Assembly: GCF_009765995.1 (NCBI RefSeq)
Contig: NZ_LMUI01000048.1
Location: 397,144-461,143 of the forward strand
Direction of reading: 5' to 3'
Source: Methylocapsa sp. S129
GTDB lineage: Bacteria; Pseudomonadota; Alphaproteobacteria; Rhizobiales; Beijerinckiaceae
DNA length: 64,000 nt
Below the pieces are notes generated by a model. That model was given only the letters and a program-made list of their open reading frames with translations. It was not told the origin of the DNA and ran no database searches. This document shows, piece after piece, positions 25,482-34,557 of this stretch. Each line of letters begins with the position of its first letter. The stretch's first letter is position 1. A program made the position numbers and the translations under genes.

Positions 25482-26558
25482 ATGTCGAGGTCACAGTCGA
25501 CGACGATCCAATCGGTTCTCGGTAGGCAATTTGGCAGGGCCGCTGTCTGCTTATTGGCTTTTTGCGCTTTGCTGATCGCGACGAGCGAGACGTCTGCGCT
25601 CGCGCAAGAAAAGACGATCAATCTGAGAGTCTCGCTTTGGGTTCCTCCCGCCCATCCCCTCGTGTCCGCCACGCAGGCCTGGGCGGCGGACATCGAGAAG
25701 GCGTCGGGCGGGACGATCAAGGCGACGATCTTTCCCTCGGAACAATTGGGCAAGGCGTTCGATCACTATGATATGGCGCGCGACGGCATCGCCGACGTCA
25801 CCTATGTAAATCCCGGCTATCAGCCAGGCCGGTTCCCGATCATCGCGGCTGGGCAGATTCCCTTCACGTTTGGCGACGGCAAGAAGGGCACGCTCGCGCT
25901 CGACGAATGGTATCGCAAATACGCGGCCATTGAGATGAAGGACACCAAACTGTGCTTCGCCTTCATTCACGATCCGGGCACGCTGCATGGCAAGAAGAAG
26001 ATCGAGCTTCCCTCCGATCTGGCTGGCGTGAAGGTGCGGCCCGCGCAGAGCACCATCGCGGAAATGGTCAAGCTGTTGGGTGGAACCAATGTTCAGGCCT
26101 CGGCGCCAGAGGCGCGGGATGCGATCGAGCGCGGCGTGGCGGACGAAATTACCTTCCCATGGGGGTCGATATTTCTGTTCGGCATCGACAAGGTCGTGAA
26201 ATTTCATATGGATGTTCCGCTCTACACGACGGTGTTCACCTACAGCGTCAATCTGGACACCTATAATTCGATGTCGCCGGCGCAAAAGAAGGTGTTTGAC
26301 GACCATTGCACGCCGGAATGGGCATCGAAGATTTCCGATTCCTGGACCGATTTCGAAGCCAATGGACGCGTCAAGATGAAGGCGCTTGCTGGTCACGAAG
26401 TTTACAAACTGACAGATGACCAACTGGCGCAATGGAAGAAGGCCGTGCAGCCCTTGCATGCGAGCTGGGCGGAGGCGGTGAAGAAAGCGGGCGGCGACCC
26501 CGCCGCGATCGAAGCCGATCTTGCGGCCACGATCACGAAATACGGCGCCGGGCTGTAG
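25482..26558 (+). CDS. TRAP transporter substrate-binding protein (DctP family)
   Basis: A 358-residue periplasmic protein. The signal peptide is near residues 12-42 (FGRAAVCLLAFCALLIATSETSALAQ). The mature part starts TINLRVSLWVPPAHPLVSATQAWAADIEKASGGTIKATIFPSEQLGKAFDHYDMARDGIAD, the standard DctP opening. GVKVRPAQSTIAEMVKLLGG holds the conserved Arg that pairs with substrate carboxylates. GGGAGGGGAGC precedes the ATG. It forms a complete TRAP system with the next two genes; the ligand is probably an organic or sugar acid. Confidence 0.93.
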   Translation: MSRSQSTTIQSVLGRQFGRAAVCLLAFCALLIATSETSALAQEKTINLRVSLWVPPAHPLVSATQAWAADIEKASGGTIKATIFPSEQLGKAFDHYDMARDGIADVTYVNPGYQPGRFPIIAAGQIPFTFGDGKKGTLALDEWYRKYAAIEMKDTKLCFAFIHDPGTLHGKKKIELPSDLAGVKVRPAQSTIAEMVKLLGGTNVQASAPEARDAIERGVADEITFPWGSIFLFGIDKVVKFHMDVPLYTTVFTYSVNLDTYNSMSPAQKKVFDDHCTPEWASKISDSWTDFEANGRVKMKALAGHEVYKLTDDQLAQWKKAVQPLHASWAEAVKKAGGDPAAIEADLAATITKYGAGL

Positions 26559-26629
26559 GGCGCCGGACTGATCGGCGTGGCGGCGTCCGCCTCGCCACGG
26601 TTCGCCAATCCATTCATTGTTGGTGTCTC

Positions 26630-27196
26630 ATGACCGCATTGCCGGATTTTTCGCTGGATGATTCGCTGGGGCCGCCGCCCGCGGCGCCCAGGAAAAATGT
26701 CATGGACCGCCTCATCGACCTGATCGAGATGATCGCGGCGGCGTTCGTCGGCATTGTCGCGCTGAACACGTTCGCCGCCATCGTCATGCGGAAGTTTTTC
26801 GCAGTGACGATTCCCGATTATTACGATTTCGGGCGGCTATTGCTCGGCATTCTTATTTTCTGGGGCATCGCCGCGACCAGCTATCGCGGATCGCACATCA
26901 CCGTCGATCTGGTATGGGCCAGCGCGCCGCCCCGATATCAGCGGTGGATCGATGTGTTCGCGACATCGGTGTTGCTGTTCGTGGTCACGGTGCAGACCGC
27001 CACATTATTCGACAAGGTGCTCGCCACCTATCGCGACAATATCCTGACCTATGATCTGCGCCTTCCCAACTGGCCGTTTTTTGCGATCGCCTGGGTCGGC
27101 GACGCTGCGGCGGTGTTCCTGATCGCAATCCGAACCTACCGGCTGATATTTCATCCGGAAGAGATTCACGACGCCAAGATCAAGACGACGGAGTAG
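26630..27196 (+). CDS. TRAP transporter small permease (DctQ family)
   Basis: A 188-residue membrane protein with four hydrophobic segments. After a polar N-terminus (LDDSLGPPPAAPRKN) it shows IDLIEMIAAAFVGIVALNTFAAIVMRK, the GRLLLGILIFWGIAATSYRGSHITVDLVW block typical of DctQ, and two more helices. The frame is open further upstream, but ATG 26630 is the first start after the dctP stop. It links to the large permease, which starts 5 bp after its stop. Confidence 0.9.
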   Translation: MTALPDFSLDDSLGPPPAAPRKNVMDRLIDLIEMIAAAFVGIVALNTFAAIVMRKFFAVTIPDYYDFGRLLLGILIFWGIAATSYRGSHITVDLVWASAPPRYQRWIDVFATSVLLFVVTVQTATLFDKVLATYRDNILTYDLRLPNWPFFAIAWVGDAAAVFLIAIRTYRLIFHPEEIHDAKIKTTE

Positions 27197-27201
27197 CGGC
27201 T

Positions 27202-28506
27202 GTGAGCAGCGAAATGGTCGCAGTCGTCGGCTTTGTGTGTCTTTTCGCCTTGATGCTGCTCCGCGTGCCCGTCGGCATGGCGATGGGACTGGTCGGCATT
27301 ACGGGATTTGGCTATCTCACCGGCTTTGCGCCCGCCATGAAGCTGGTCGGCCAGACAACCATGCGTACGGTCACCGACTATACGTTTGGCGTCATTCCGA
27401 TGTTCCTGCTGATGGGCGCGTTTGTGTCGGTCTCGGACATCAGCCGTGAGCTGTTCCGCGCCGCCAACACGTTCGTGGGGCACTGGCGCGGCGGCCTGGG
27501 CATTGCGACGATTGCGGCCTGCGGCGGCTTTGCCGCGATCTCTGGTTCGTCGGTTGCGACCGCCGCGACATTTTCCGCCGTCGCCTATCCCGAGATGCGT
27601 CGATTCAATTATCCGCAGTCCTTCGCCACCGGCGTGATCGCGGTCGGCGGCACGCTCGGCGCGATGCTGCCCCCATCGACGGTGCTTGCGGTTTACGGCA
27701 TCATCACCCAGCAGGACATTGGCCAACTTTTCATCGCCGGCATCCTTCCCGGCCTGTTGGCGATCGCGATGCACATGATCACCATCGCCATCATCGGCCA
27801 TGTCAGGCCCGGCTTCTTGCCGGCCGGCCCGCGCAGTTCGTGGACCGAGCGCGCCAAAGCCATCGGCGACGTCTGGTCGCCGGCGCTGCTGTTCCTGTTC
27901 GTGATCGGCGGCCTCTATGGCGGCCTGTTCATTCCGACGGAAGCCGGCGCGGTCGGCGCGGTCGGCGCCTTCGCGATCGGCGTGGCGCGCGGCAAATTGT
28001 CGGGCGCGGGAATCCTGCAGGCGCTCTTGCAGGCGACGCGAACGGCGGCCGCCGTCTTCACCGTATTGATCGGCGCCTTGTGCTTTGGCTATTTCCTCAC
28101 CATCACCCAGACGCCGCAGCACGTCACCCAGTTTCTGACAGGCCTGGGAATCGGATCCTATGGCGTGTTGGCGCTGATCCTGCTGATGTATCTCGTCCTT
28201 GGCTGCCTGATGGACGCCATGGCGATGATCATTCTCACCGTGCCGATCGTATTCCCCGTGGTGACGGCGCTCGGGTTCGACCCGGTTTGGTTCGGCGTCG
28301 TGATCGTGATGACGGTCGAACTGGGACTGATCCATCCGCCGATGGGAATGAACGTCTTCGTGATCAAAAGCGTGATCAAAGACGTGAGCATGTCCACGAT
28401 CTTCGTTGGCGTGCTGCCCTTCGTCGTGACGGACCTCATCCGCCTCGTCATCCTCGTCGCGTTTCCGGCGCTCGCCACTTGGCTGCCGCAACGGATGACC
28501 GGCTGA
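27202..28506 (+). CDS. TRAP transporter large permease (DctM family)
   Basis: A 434-residue, about 12-helix ion-coupled permease with a GTG start five bases after the dctQ stop. Family segments are LLRVPVGMAMGLVGITGFGYL, VIPMFLLMGAFVSVSDISRELFRAANTFVGHWRGGLGIATI, GAMLPPSTVLAVYGIITQQDIGQLFIAGILPG and the C-terminal IHPPMGMNVFVIKSVIKDVSM. It completes the first TRAP system. A 255-bp gap without recognised features follows before the VOC gene. Confidence 0.93.
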   Translation: MSSEMVAVVGFVCLFALMLLRVPVGMAMGLVGITGFGYLTGFAPAMKLVGQTTMRTVTDYTFGVIPMFLLMGAFVSVSDISRELFRAANTFVGHWRGGLGIATIAACGGFAAISGSSVATAATFSAVAYPEMRRFNYPQSFATGVIAVGGTLGAMLPPSTVLAVYGIITQQDIGQLFIAGILPGLLAIAMHMITIAIIGHVRPGFLPAGPRSSWTERAKAIGDVWSPALLFLFVIGGLYGGLFIPTEAGAVGAVGAFAIGVARGKLSGAGILQALLQATRTAAAVFTVLIGALCFGYFLTITQTPQHVTQFLTGLGIGSYGVLALILLMYLVLGCLMDAMAMIILTVPIVFPVVTALGFDPVWFGVVIVMTVELGLIHPPMGMNVFVIKSVIKDVSMSTIFVGVLPFVVTDLIRLVILVAFPALATWLPQRMTG

Positions 28507-28761
28507 GGCCGGCGTCGCTCTGCTTCATCTTTGGCCGCGAGAACAATAAGCGGCGGCCGTACGGCGTCATCTCGCCGCAATGTCGCGCTAGAGCGTGGAC
28601 TCATCTAGATGTTCAGGGAGGTCCGCTTGCGGGATAAAACCGACACCCTAAACTGATGACGTCACGCTCGCTTTTGAGAAATGCGCTTGGGCGACCCAAC
28701 TCAGAAGACAGCGGATGAGGATATAAGGCCACAATTTGACTTCAAAACGAAAGGACACGCA

Positions 28762-29235
28762 ATGGCGAAGAACACGATTTGCCTCTGGTACGACAAGGAC
28801 GCCGAGGCTGCCGCCCGCTTCTATGCCGAGACCTTTCCCGACAGCGCCGTGGGGGCCGTCTTCCGTGCGCCCGGCGAGTACCCATCCGGCAAGCAGGGCG
28901 ACGTGCTGATGGTCGAATTCACGGTTGCGGGCGTCGCTTGTCTCGGCCTCAACGGCGGTCCCGCGATCAAACATAACGAAGCCTTCTCGTTCCAGATCGC
29001 CACCGACGATCAGGATGAGACCGACCGCTATTGGAACGCTATCGTCGGCAATGGCGGTCAAGAGAGCGCCTGCGGCTGGTGCAAGGACAAGTGGGGCGTC
29101 TCCTGGCAAATCACGCCGCGCGTGCTGATGGAGGCGATGGCGATTGGCGGCGGTGAAGCCAAGCGCGCGTTTGATGCGATGATGGGCATGAAGAAGATCG
29201 ACGTCGCTGCGATCAAGGCGGCGCGGCGCGGCTGA
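28762..29235 (+). CDS. VOC family protein (PhnB/3-demethylubiquinone-methyltransferase-like fold)
   Basis: A 157-residue glyoxalase-fold protein of the PhnB-like group. It opens TICLWYDKDAEAAARFYAETFPDSAVG, has GDVLMVEFTVAGVACLGLNGGP and FSFQIATDDQDETDRYWNAIV, and ends WGVSWQITPRVLMEAM with the usual CGWCKDKWG. An AAAGGA ribosome site precedes ATG 28762; the longer frame from 28681 has none. Function unknown; members of this group are often stress or metabolite-binding proteins. Monocistronic. Confidence 0.88.
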   Translation: MAKNTICLWYDKDAEAAARFYAETFPDSAVGAVFRAPGEYPSGKQGDVLMVEFTVAGVACLGLNGGPAIKHNEAFSFQIATDDQDETDRYWNAIVGNGGQESACGWCKDKWGVSWQITPRVLMEAMAIGGGEAKRAFDAMMGMKKIDVAAIKAARRG

Positions 29236-29390
29236 CACTCCAATGTCGACCCATCAAGGATTTGCCGATCCTCGGCGTCAATCCATGCGATCTTTCCCAT
29301 GCTCCAGGGAACACGCTTGGGGAAGAGCAGACGCCCAGTTTTATCAGCGCACGCCCTCACGCCCGCGGCCGGAAGTTCGCATCTAACATT

Positions 29391-29792
29391 CTAAGCATGC
29401 GGGCTGTTTTGCGGCGTCCCGTGGAGACGCGTCGCGATGTACATGGACAGCATGCCGAGCAAGAAGCCTCCAAAAACATGCAAAACCGGATAGCCGGGCG
29501 TGGGGCCGTGGAGGAAATATCCGATCGCGAAGAGCGCTATCCACGCGACAAAGACGCCGATCACGTATCTGCCAAGCCGCGACCCTAAAAAGTGCGAAAT
29601 AAGGCTCATCGTCAGGTCCTTTCCTATCAGCATCCACAGGGCCGCCTTCGACGCCGCCGCGTCTTCGAGGTCGGCGAAGTTTTGCAGCATTTCCGCGCGA
29701 TGCCGTTGCAGGAACGCCGGCGGATAGAGTTCCAGCAGTCGCGCGTAGAGGCGAAACGACCGGGACTCCTTCTGCTGCGTCGGCCGAGTCAT
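29391..29792 (-). CDS. Small membrane protein cotranscribed with a PadR regulator
   Basis: A 133-residue protein starting 4 bp after the PadR stop. The N-terminal cytosolic half contains FRLYARLLELYPPAFLQRHRAEMLQNFADLEDAAASK, a helical segment resembling the permease-prefix domain of PadR-linked membrane proteins. Two hydrophobic helices (YVIGVFVAWIALFAIGYFL and VLHVFGGFLLGMLSMYIA) follow. The PadR pairing suggests a membrane-stress or export role, but no transporter gene is nearby. Function unknown. Confidence 0.75.
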   Translation of the reverse strand: MTRPTQQKESRSFRLYARLLELYPPAFLQRHRAEMLQNFADLEDAAASKAALWMLIGKDLTMSLISHFLGSRLGRYVIGVFVAWIALFAIGYFLHGPTPGYPVLHVFGGFLLGMLSMYIATRLHGTPQNSPHA

Positions 29793-29796
29793 GGCG

Positions 29797-30120
29797 TCAC
29801 GCGCTCCCAAGCTGGCGGCGCGCGACGAGGGCCACGCGCGACAGCCGCTCTGTTTCCGCGCGCAACGCGGTTTGGCCAAGCGCGGTGAGCCTGTAATAGA
29901 TGCGGCGTGAGTCTTGGGTGTCGCCCCTGGCGACTAGGCCCGCCTCGATCACGCGGTCGAGCGAGCCGTACAGCGTTCCCGGACCCATTTTCACTGTATC
30001 TCTCGAATCCGCCCTGACCTGCTGCATGATGTCGTAGCCGTGGCGCTCCTTGCCGAACAAGGCGAGCAGGATGTGGAAGACGGCGGGTGTCAGCGGCAGC
30101 GGCGGTTCCGACTTGCTCAT
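29797..30120 (-). CDS. PadR family transcriptional regulator
   Basis: A 107-residue winged-helix repressor. It has LTPAVFHILLALFGKERHGYDIMQQV (the PadR opening with the conserved HGY), KMGPGTLYGSLDRVIEAGLVARGD in the wing and RRIYYRLTALGQTALRAE at the end. Short PadR-s2 type. A perfect 19-bp palindrome lies 11 bp before its start, so autoregulation is likely. Operon with the small membrane protein downstream. Confidence 0.9.
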   Translation of the reverse strand: MSKSEPPLPLTPAVFHILLALFGKERHGYDIMQQVRADSRDTVKMGPGTLYGSLDRVIEAGLVARGDTQDSRRIYYRLTALGQTALRAETERLSRVALVARRQLGSA

Positions 30121-30130
30121 GCGGCCATCA

Positions 30131-30149
30131 TATATCCGTGACGGATATA
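30131..30149. promoter_or_regulatory. Perfect palindrome upstream of padR, probable PadR operator
   Basis: TATATCCGT-G-ACGGATATA is a perfect 9+1+9 inverted repeat 11 bp before the padR start codon. AT-rich palindromes of this sort are the usual PadR targets. It would overlap the padR promoter or leader. Confidence 0.75.
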
Positions 30150-30308
30150 GTCAATACGACGCGCCTTCACCATGAGCCCCATAATATCGCCTGTGGGCCA
30201 TCGCGACATATTGCGCCGCCGCAAGACCTCGGTCGCGTTGTGACCAAAGCGGACATGGACTTCGGAGCTGAACGCCACCGAGTTTATGGGCGGATGGCCT
30301 AGACAAAG

Positions 30309-30325
30309 TTGTGTGACAATACTAT
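30309..30325 (+). promoter_or_regulatory. Candidate operator, TTGT-N3-ACAA (site D)
   Basis: TTGTGTGACAATACTAT has a perfect TTGT-N3-ACAA dyad and matches site A (25299) at 13 of 17 positions. It lies 109 bp before the sorbosone-dehydrogenase-family gene, in the 313-bp padR/dehydrogenase intergenic region. That region otherwise shows only the PadR palindrome. Confidence 0.4.
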
Positions 30326-30433
30326 AAGCTGGTTAGCGCATCCATATCTGTCGAACGCCAAGGAGCTGTGCCCCGGGCGGCGGCGTGCGCGAACGAGGTC
30401 GTGGAATCTCGGCTGTGTTGGGAGGGACGTCAG

Positions 30434-31711
30434 ATGGTAGCAAAACTGAGCAGAATGATCAGCTTGGCGCTGGTTGGCGCGGGGGTGTTGAGCCTTGCCG
30501 CGTTGACGAGCGCAACGACCGTCAAGGCCCAGGACAAACCGCTTGGGCATTATAATGCGACGACGAAGGATTTCTGGTTGCATCCGCCCGATGATTGGTG
30601 GAGAGGCGACGAGACCGAAGCGCAGCGCGGCCTGGTGCCGGTTCCCGGTCAGCCGCTGCCAACGCCCGCCGCCGACCTCGAGAAGAACCTTGCCGCCATC
30701 AAGCTTCCGCCGGGGTTCAAGATCAGCGTATGGGCATCGAGCGTGCCGCAGGCGCGGCAGATGGCCTGGGGCGAGAAGGGTACGCTATTTGTCGGCACCT
30801 GGGACGCAGGCACGGTAAGCGCCGTCACCGAACAGGGCGGCAAGCGCACGGTTAAGTCGGTCATCAAAGGCCTGCGCATGGCCACGGGCGTGGCGTTCAC
30901 CAACCATACGCTCTACGTCGTCGACATCGACAAGGTCTATGCCTGGGAGAACCCGGAAGATCACCTCGACAATCTCGGGCCGGGCAAAGTCGTCTATGAC
31001 GATTTCCCGCCTTACACGCCGCACGGCTGGAAATATATAACCGTCGGTCAAAGCGGCGAATTGTACATCCCGGTCGGACCGCCGTGCAACGAATGCTTGC
31101 CGCCGAGCGGCACGGCGCAAGTGCGCCGGATCAATGCCGAAAATGGAAACGCCGAACTCTGGGCGATCGGCGTGCGCAACAGCGTTGGCGGCGCCATCGA
31201 TCCGCGCACAGGCAATCTGTGGTTCTCTGAAAATGCGCGCGACTGGCTTGGCGACGATATTCCAAGCGACAAGCTGAATCTCGTATCGAAGACGGGAGAG
31301 GATTTCGGCTATCCCTATTGCCACCAGGGCGACATTCTTGATCCTGTCTACGGCAAAGGGCATTCGTGCGCCGAGTTCAACCCGCCGATCGTCAAGCTTG
31401 GGCCGCATGTCGCGCCGCTCGGTATGAAGTTCTATACGGGCAACCAGTTCCCGTCCGAATATTCTGGCAATATTTTCATCGCCGAACATGGCTCGTGGAA
31501 CCGGCACCAGAAGAACGGCTACCGGATCGAGCGCGTGACGGTTAATCCGGACGGCACCAACGCCAGCCAGGAAGTGTTCGCTTCGGGGTTCACCGACGGC
31601 ACGAAGGTGCTGGGTCGTCCGACCGACGTCATCCTTGCGCCTGACGGCTCGCTGCTGATCGCGGACGATCAGGCCAGCGCCATCTATCAGATATCCTACA
31701 CCGGCAAATAA
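30434..31711 (+). CDS. PQQ-dependent sugar dehydrogenase (sorbosone dehydrogenase family)
   Basis: A 425-residue exported beta-propeller protein. The signal peptide is about residues 1-34 (LALVGAGVLSLAALTSATTVKAQ). Mature segments are IKLPPGFKISVWASSVPQARQMAWG, GTLFVGTW, MATGVAFTNHTLYVVD, QSGELYIPVGPPCNECLPP, WFSENARDWLGDDIPSDKLN and IAEHGSWNRHQKNGYRIERV, the pattern of soluble aldose/sorbosone dehydrogenases (GSDH fold). Cofactor assignment to PQQ is family knowledge. A cytochrome c gene follows and could take its electrons. The two pqqA copies in the window fit a PQQ demand. Confidence 0.87.
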   Translation: MVAKLSRMISLALVGAGVLSLAALTSATTVKAQDKPLGHYNATTKDFWLHPPDDWWRGDETEAQRGLVPVPGQPLPTPAADLEKNLAAIKLPPGFKISVWASSVPQARQMAWGEKGTLFVGTWDAGTVSAVTEQGGKRTVKSVIKGLRMATGVAFTNHTLYVVDIDKVYAWENPEDHLDNLGPGKVVYDDFPPYTPHGWKYITVGQSGELYIPVGPPCNECLPPSGTAQVRRINAENGNAELWAIGVRNSVGGAIDPRTGNLWFSENARDWLGDDIPSDKLNLVSKTGEDFGYPYCHQGDILDPVYGKGHSCAEFNPPIVKLGPHVAPLGMKFYTGNQFPSEYSGNIFIAEHGSWNRHQKNGYRIERVTVNPDGTNASQEVFASGFTDGTKVLGRPTDVILAPDGSLLIADDQASAIYQISYTGK

Positions 31712-31727
31712 CACCTGATCAAAAGCG

Positions 31728-31767
31728 CGCCTCGCCCTTCGGCTTGCCAAGGGCGGGGCGTTTTTTT
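31728..31767 (+). terminator. Rho-independent terminator after the sugar dehydrogenase gene
   Basis: The stem CGCCTCGCCCTT / AAGGGCGGGGCG (12 bp, one G-T pair) has a 9-nt loop and is followed by seven T. It lies 16 bp after the stop. Its position before the cytochrome c gene means the two may be separately expressed or linked by read-through. Confidence 0.88.
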
Positions 31768-31791
31768 CCGCAACGCTTCGGATGTTTCGAC

Positions 31792-32403
31792 ATGTCGAGA
31801 TTTGTGATCTCCCTTTGCGCCTTGGGCGCGGCTCTGGCGGTTGGCGCGGCGTCACGCGCCGAGGACGCGAAGCCAGGGGCCGACATAGCGCTCAAGGACA
31901 AGCTTGAAATCTGCTCGGGCTGTCATGGGCCGGCAGGCGTCTCGCAGATTGATGGCGTGCCCAATCTGGCCGGCGCTCCCGATCTCTTCACCGAGTGGCA
32001 ATTGGTCTATTTCCGCGGCGAGACGCGTATGAACGAGCAGATGACGCCGCAAGCCAAGGATCTCACCGATTCGGACATCCGGGACATGGGCGCCTATTTC
32101 TTGAGCTTGCCGGCGCCCGCGCCGACGGGCCCCGATAGCGATCCAGCCTTGACCCAGGCCGGCGCGAAACTCGCCAACGAGCGCCATTGCGCCCAATGCC
32201 ATACCGAGACATTCGCCGGTCAGGGCGAGGTGCCGCGCCTTGCGGGGCAGCGCGAAGAATTCATCGTCAAGGCGTTGCACGATTACCAGCATGGCGCGCG
32301 GCGGGGCCGCGGCAATGTCATCATGCCGGAGATCGCTTATTCCTTGAACGAAGACGACATCAAGGCGGTCGCTCATTTCATGTCGCGGCAGCCAGGAAAG
32401 TGA
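31792..32403 (+). CDS. Dihaem cytochrome c (c4-like)
   Basis: A 203-residue periplasmic protein. A signal peptide covers residues 1-23 (FVISLCALGAALAVGAASRA), followed by two haem-binding domains, CSGCH near residue 42 and CAQCH near residue 137. Distal Met ligands are likely in RMNEQMTP and NVIMPEIAY. Two-domain cytochromes of this size resemble c4. It follows the PQQ-type dehydrogenase and is a plausible electron acceptor for it. Start ATG 31792 directly opens the signal peptide; the longer frame from 31744 lies within the terminator tail. Confidence 0.92.
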   Translation: MSRFVISLCALGAALAVGAASRAEDAKPGADIALKDKLEICSGCHGPAGVSQIDGVPNLAGAPDLFTEWQLVYFRGETRMNEQMTPQAKDLTDSDIRDMGAYFLSLPAPAPTGPDSDPALTQAGAKLANERHCAQCHTETFAGQGEVPRLAGQREEFIVKALHDYQHGARRGRGNVIMPEIAYSLNEDDIKAVAHFMSRQPGK

Positions 32404-32488
32404 GCGCCGCGCAGACTGGCGCTCGCCCCGTCAGGCCGAGCGGCGAGCGCCGGCATGCCGACCTCGAAACATGCAGAGGGAGAACGCG

Positions 32489-32806
32489 ATGATCGTCGAT
32501 TTGCGCACCTATACGATGGTTCCCGGCCGCCTCAACGCCTGGCTGAAGCTTTATGAAGCGGAAGGCCTGCCGATCCACGTCCGGCATTTGGGCGAGCCGA
32601 TGGGGATTTTCACGACCGATGTCGGGGCTTTGAATCAGGTCGTGTTCTTCTGGCGCTTCGAGAGCCAGGCCGATCGCGAGCGGCGGCGCGGCGCTCTCGA
32701 AGCCGACCCCGACTGGGCGTCCTATCGCAAGAAGAGCGCTGAAGCTGGCAACGTTCAGCATCAAGAGAACAAGATCATCAAAGCGACAGCGTTCTCGCCG
32801 CTCTGA
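32489..32806 (+). CDS. NIPSNAP family protein
   Basis: A 105-residue single-domain NIPSNAP protein (dimeric alpha/beta-barrel superfamily). It opens MIVDLRTYTMVPGRLNAWLKLYEAEGLPIHVRHLG and continues VVFFWRFESQADRERRRGALEADPDW, both strong family segments. The ribosome site AGGGAG precedes ATG 32489. A two-domain NIPSNAP protein lies 4 kb away. Bacterial members have no firmly established reaction; they recur in catabolic operons, as here. Confidence 0.9.
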   Translation: MIVDLRTYTMVPGRLNAWLKLYEAEGLPIHVRHLGEPMGIFTTDVGALNQVVFFWRFESQADRERRRGALEADPDWASYRKKSAEAGNVQHQENKIIKATAFSPL

Positions 32807-32936
32807 CGCAGGGACGGCGGAGCCATGCGTGCGACCCGAAGCGGTCGCGGGTCGCCCAGCCAATGACGCCGCCGCGCGAACCTGACGCGCTCGGCCGCAT
32901 CCGCAATCATAAGAAAAGAGGGTGGGGGAGGTTCAC

Positions 32937-34529
32937 GTGTATCAGCAGGTCTACGATCCTGTCGCCGTTTCGCTTGGATGGACCTCGATCTTCGCCGCGA
33001 TTCCGCTGACGCTGATGTTCGTTATGCTCGGCGTGTTCAAACGTTCGCCGCAGCTATCGGCGCTGGTGTCGCTGGTTGTGTGCCTGGCGGTCGCGACCCT
33101 GGTCTATTCAATGCCTTTTGGCGTTGCGTTGAACAGCGGCGGCTATGGCGTCGCCTTTTCCATGATGACCATCGGTTGGATTCTCATCAATGCGATGTGG
33201 ATATACCATATCACGGTCAAGACGGGCCATTTCGCGATCCTGAGGGAAAGCTTCAGCCACATCAGCGACGATCTGCGGATTCAGGCCATTATCATCGCCT
33301 TCTGCTTTGGCGCCCTGATCGAGGCCGTGGCGGGGTCAGGCGTGCCGATTGCGATCTGCAGCGCCATGCTGGTCGCAATTGGCTTTAGTCCCGTCAAGGC
33401 CGCGGTCATGGCGCTGGTCGCCGATACCGCGCCCGTCGCCTTTGGCGCCCTCGCCACGCCGATTACCGTGCTCAACGGCCAGACCGATCTGCCCTACAAC
33501 GTCCTTGGCGCCATGGTCGGACGTCAATGCCCTTTCATCGCGGCGATCTTGCCCTTCATCCTGGTGTTCATCGTCGATGGCGCGCGCGGCTTGCGGATGA
33601 CGTGGCCGGCGGCACTGGCCGCTGGCCTATTCTTTGCGGTCACGCAATATGTCGTCTCGAATTTCTTTGCGGTGCAGATTACGGACGTCGTGGCCTCGCT
33701 AGTTTCGGCAGGCGCGCTTATCGCGCTGACGCGCGTTTGGCGGCCGAGCAACGTGTTGACCGTGCCGAATGAAAACGCCGGACCGGCGCCGAGCCGTCAA
33801 AACATGCTGCTCGCCTACGCGCCTTACATCTTCATCGTCATCGTTTTCTCATTGTCGCAGATACCGCCTATTGCGCGTCTCCTCAACTACGGCGTCTATA
33901 AGTTTCCATGGCCGGGTTTGGCTCTGACTCGGGCCGACGGCACTGCCGTCAATACGATGTTCACCGTCAACTATCTTCCGGTGTCGGGGACTCTTTTGCT
34001 GTTCTGCGGCGTCTTGACCATGATCGCGCTGCGTGTCCGGCCCGCAATGGCGTTGCGCGCCTTTGGCGCTGCTTTGGCGCAGGTGCGCTGGGCGCTGCCC
34101 ACGATTTTCATGATCCTCGCGATCGCTTACATCATGAATTGGTCGGGACAGACGACAACGCTTGGACGATTCCTCGCGGGCGCCGGCCCAGCTTATGCGT
34201 TGATCTCGCCCGTGATAGGCTGGATCGGCGTTGTGGTGACCGGTTCGGACGCTTCCACGAATGCGCTATTTGGACATCTCCAGGTGGAAGCGGCAAAAGC
34301 CACAGGCATCTCGCCTGTTCTTCTGGCCGCCACCAACACGACGGGCGGCGTGTTGGGAAAGATGCTTTCGCCGCAGAGCCTCGCCATCGGCGCGGCGGCC
34401 GTGGGAGTGATCGGGCGCGAAGGCGAGATTTTTCGCAGCGTATTCGGCTGGGCCGTGGCGCTGCTCGCAGGATTTTGCCTGTTCGTCTATCTGCAATCCA
34501 CGCCCATATTGGGCTGGATGATTCCATGA
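32937..34529 (+). CDS. L-lactate permease family transporter
   Basis: A 530-residue inner-membrane protein of the LctP family with 12-14 hydrophobic segments. It opens VAVSLGWTSIFAAIPLTLMFVMLGVFKRSP, has LIEAVAGSGVPIAICSAMLVAIGFSPVKAA, APVAFGALATPI, and the C-terminal TGSDASTNALFGHLQ with LLAATNTTGGVLGKMLSPQSLAI. GTG at 32937 is chosen because GGGGGAGG lies five bases upstream; GTG at 32922 is an alternative. LctP proteins import lactate, glycolate or related 2-hydroxyacids, fitting the 2-hydroxyacid dehydrogenase downstream. Confidence 0.93.
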   Translation: MYQQVYDPVAVSLGWTSIFAAIPLTLMFVMLGVFKRSPQLSALVSLVVCLAVATLVYSMPFGVALNSGGYGVAFSMMTIGWILINAMWIYHITVKTGHFAILRESFSHISDDLRIQAIIIAFCFGALIEAVAGSGVPIAICSAMLVAIGFSPVKAAVMALVADTAPVAFGALATPITVLNGQTDLPYNVLGAMVGRQCPFIAAILPFILVFIVDGARGLRMTWPAALAAGLFFAVTQYVVSNFFAVQITDVVASLVSAGALIALTRVWRPSNVLTVPNENAGPAPSRQNMLLAYAPYIFIVIVFSLSQIPPIARLLNYGVYKFPWPGLALTRADGTAVNTMFTVNYLPVSGTLLLFCGVLTMIALRVRPAMALRAFGAALAQVRWALPTIFMILAIAYIMNWSGQTTTLGRFLAGAGPAYALISPVIGWIGVVVTGSDASTNALFGHLQVEAAKATGISPVLLAATNTTGGVLGKMLSPQSLAIGAAAVGVIGREGEIFRSVFGWAVALLAGFCLFVYLQSTPILGWMIP

Positions 34530-34557
34530 ACCTGCCAGGCAAGAAGGGCGTTCCAAC

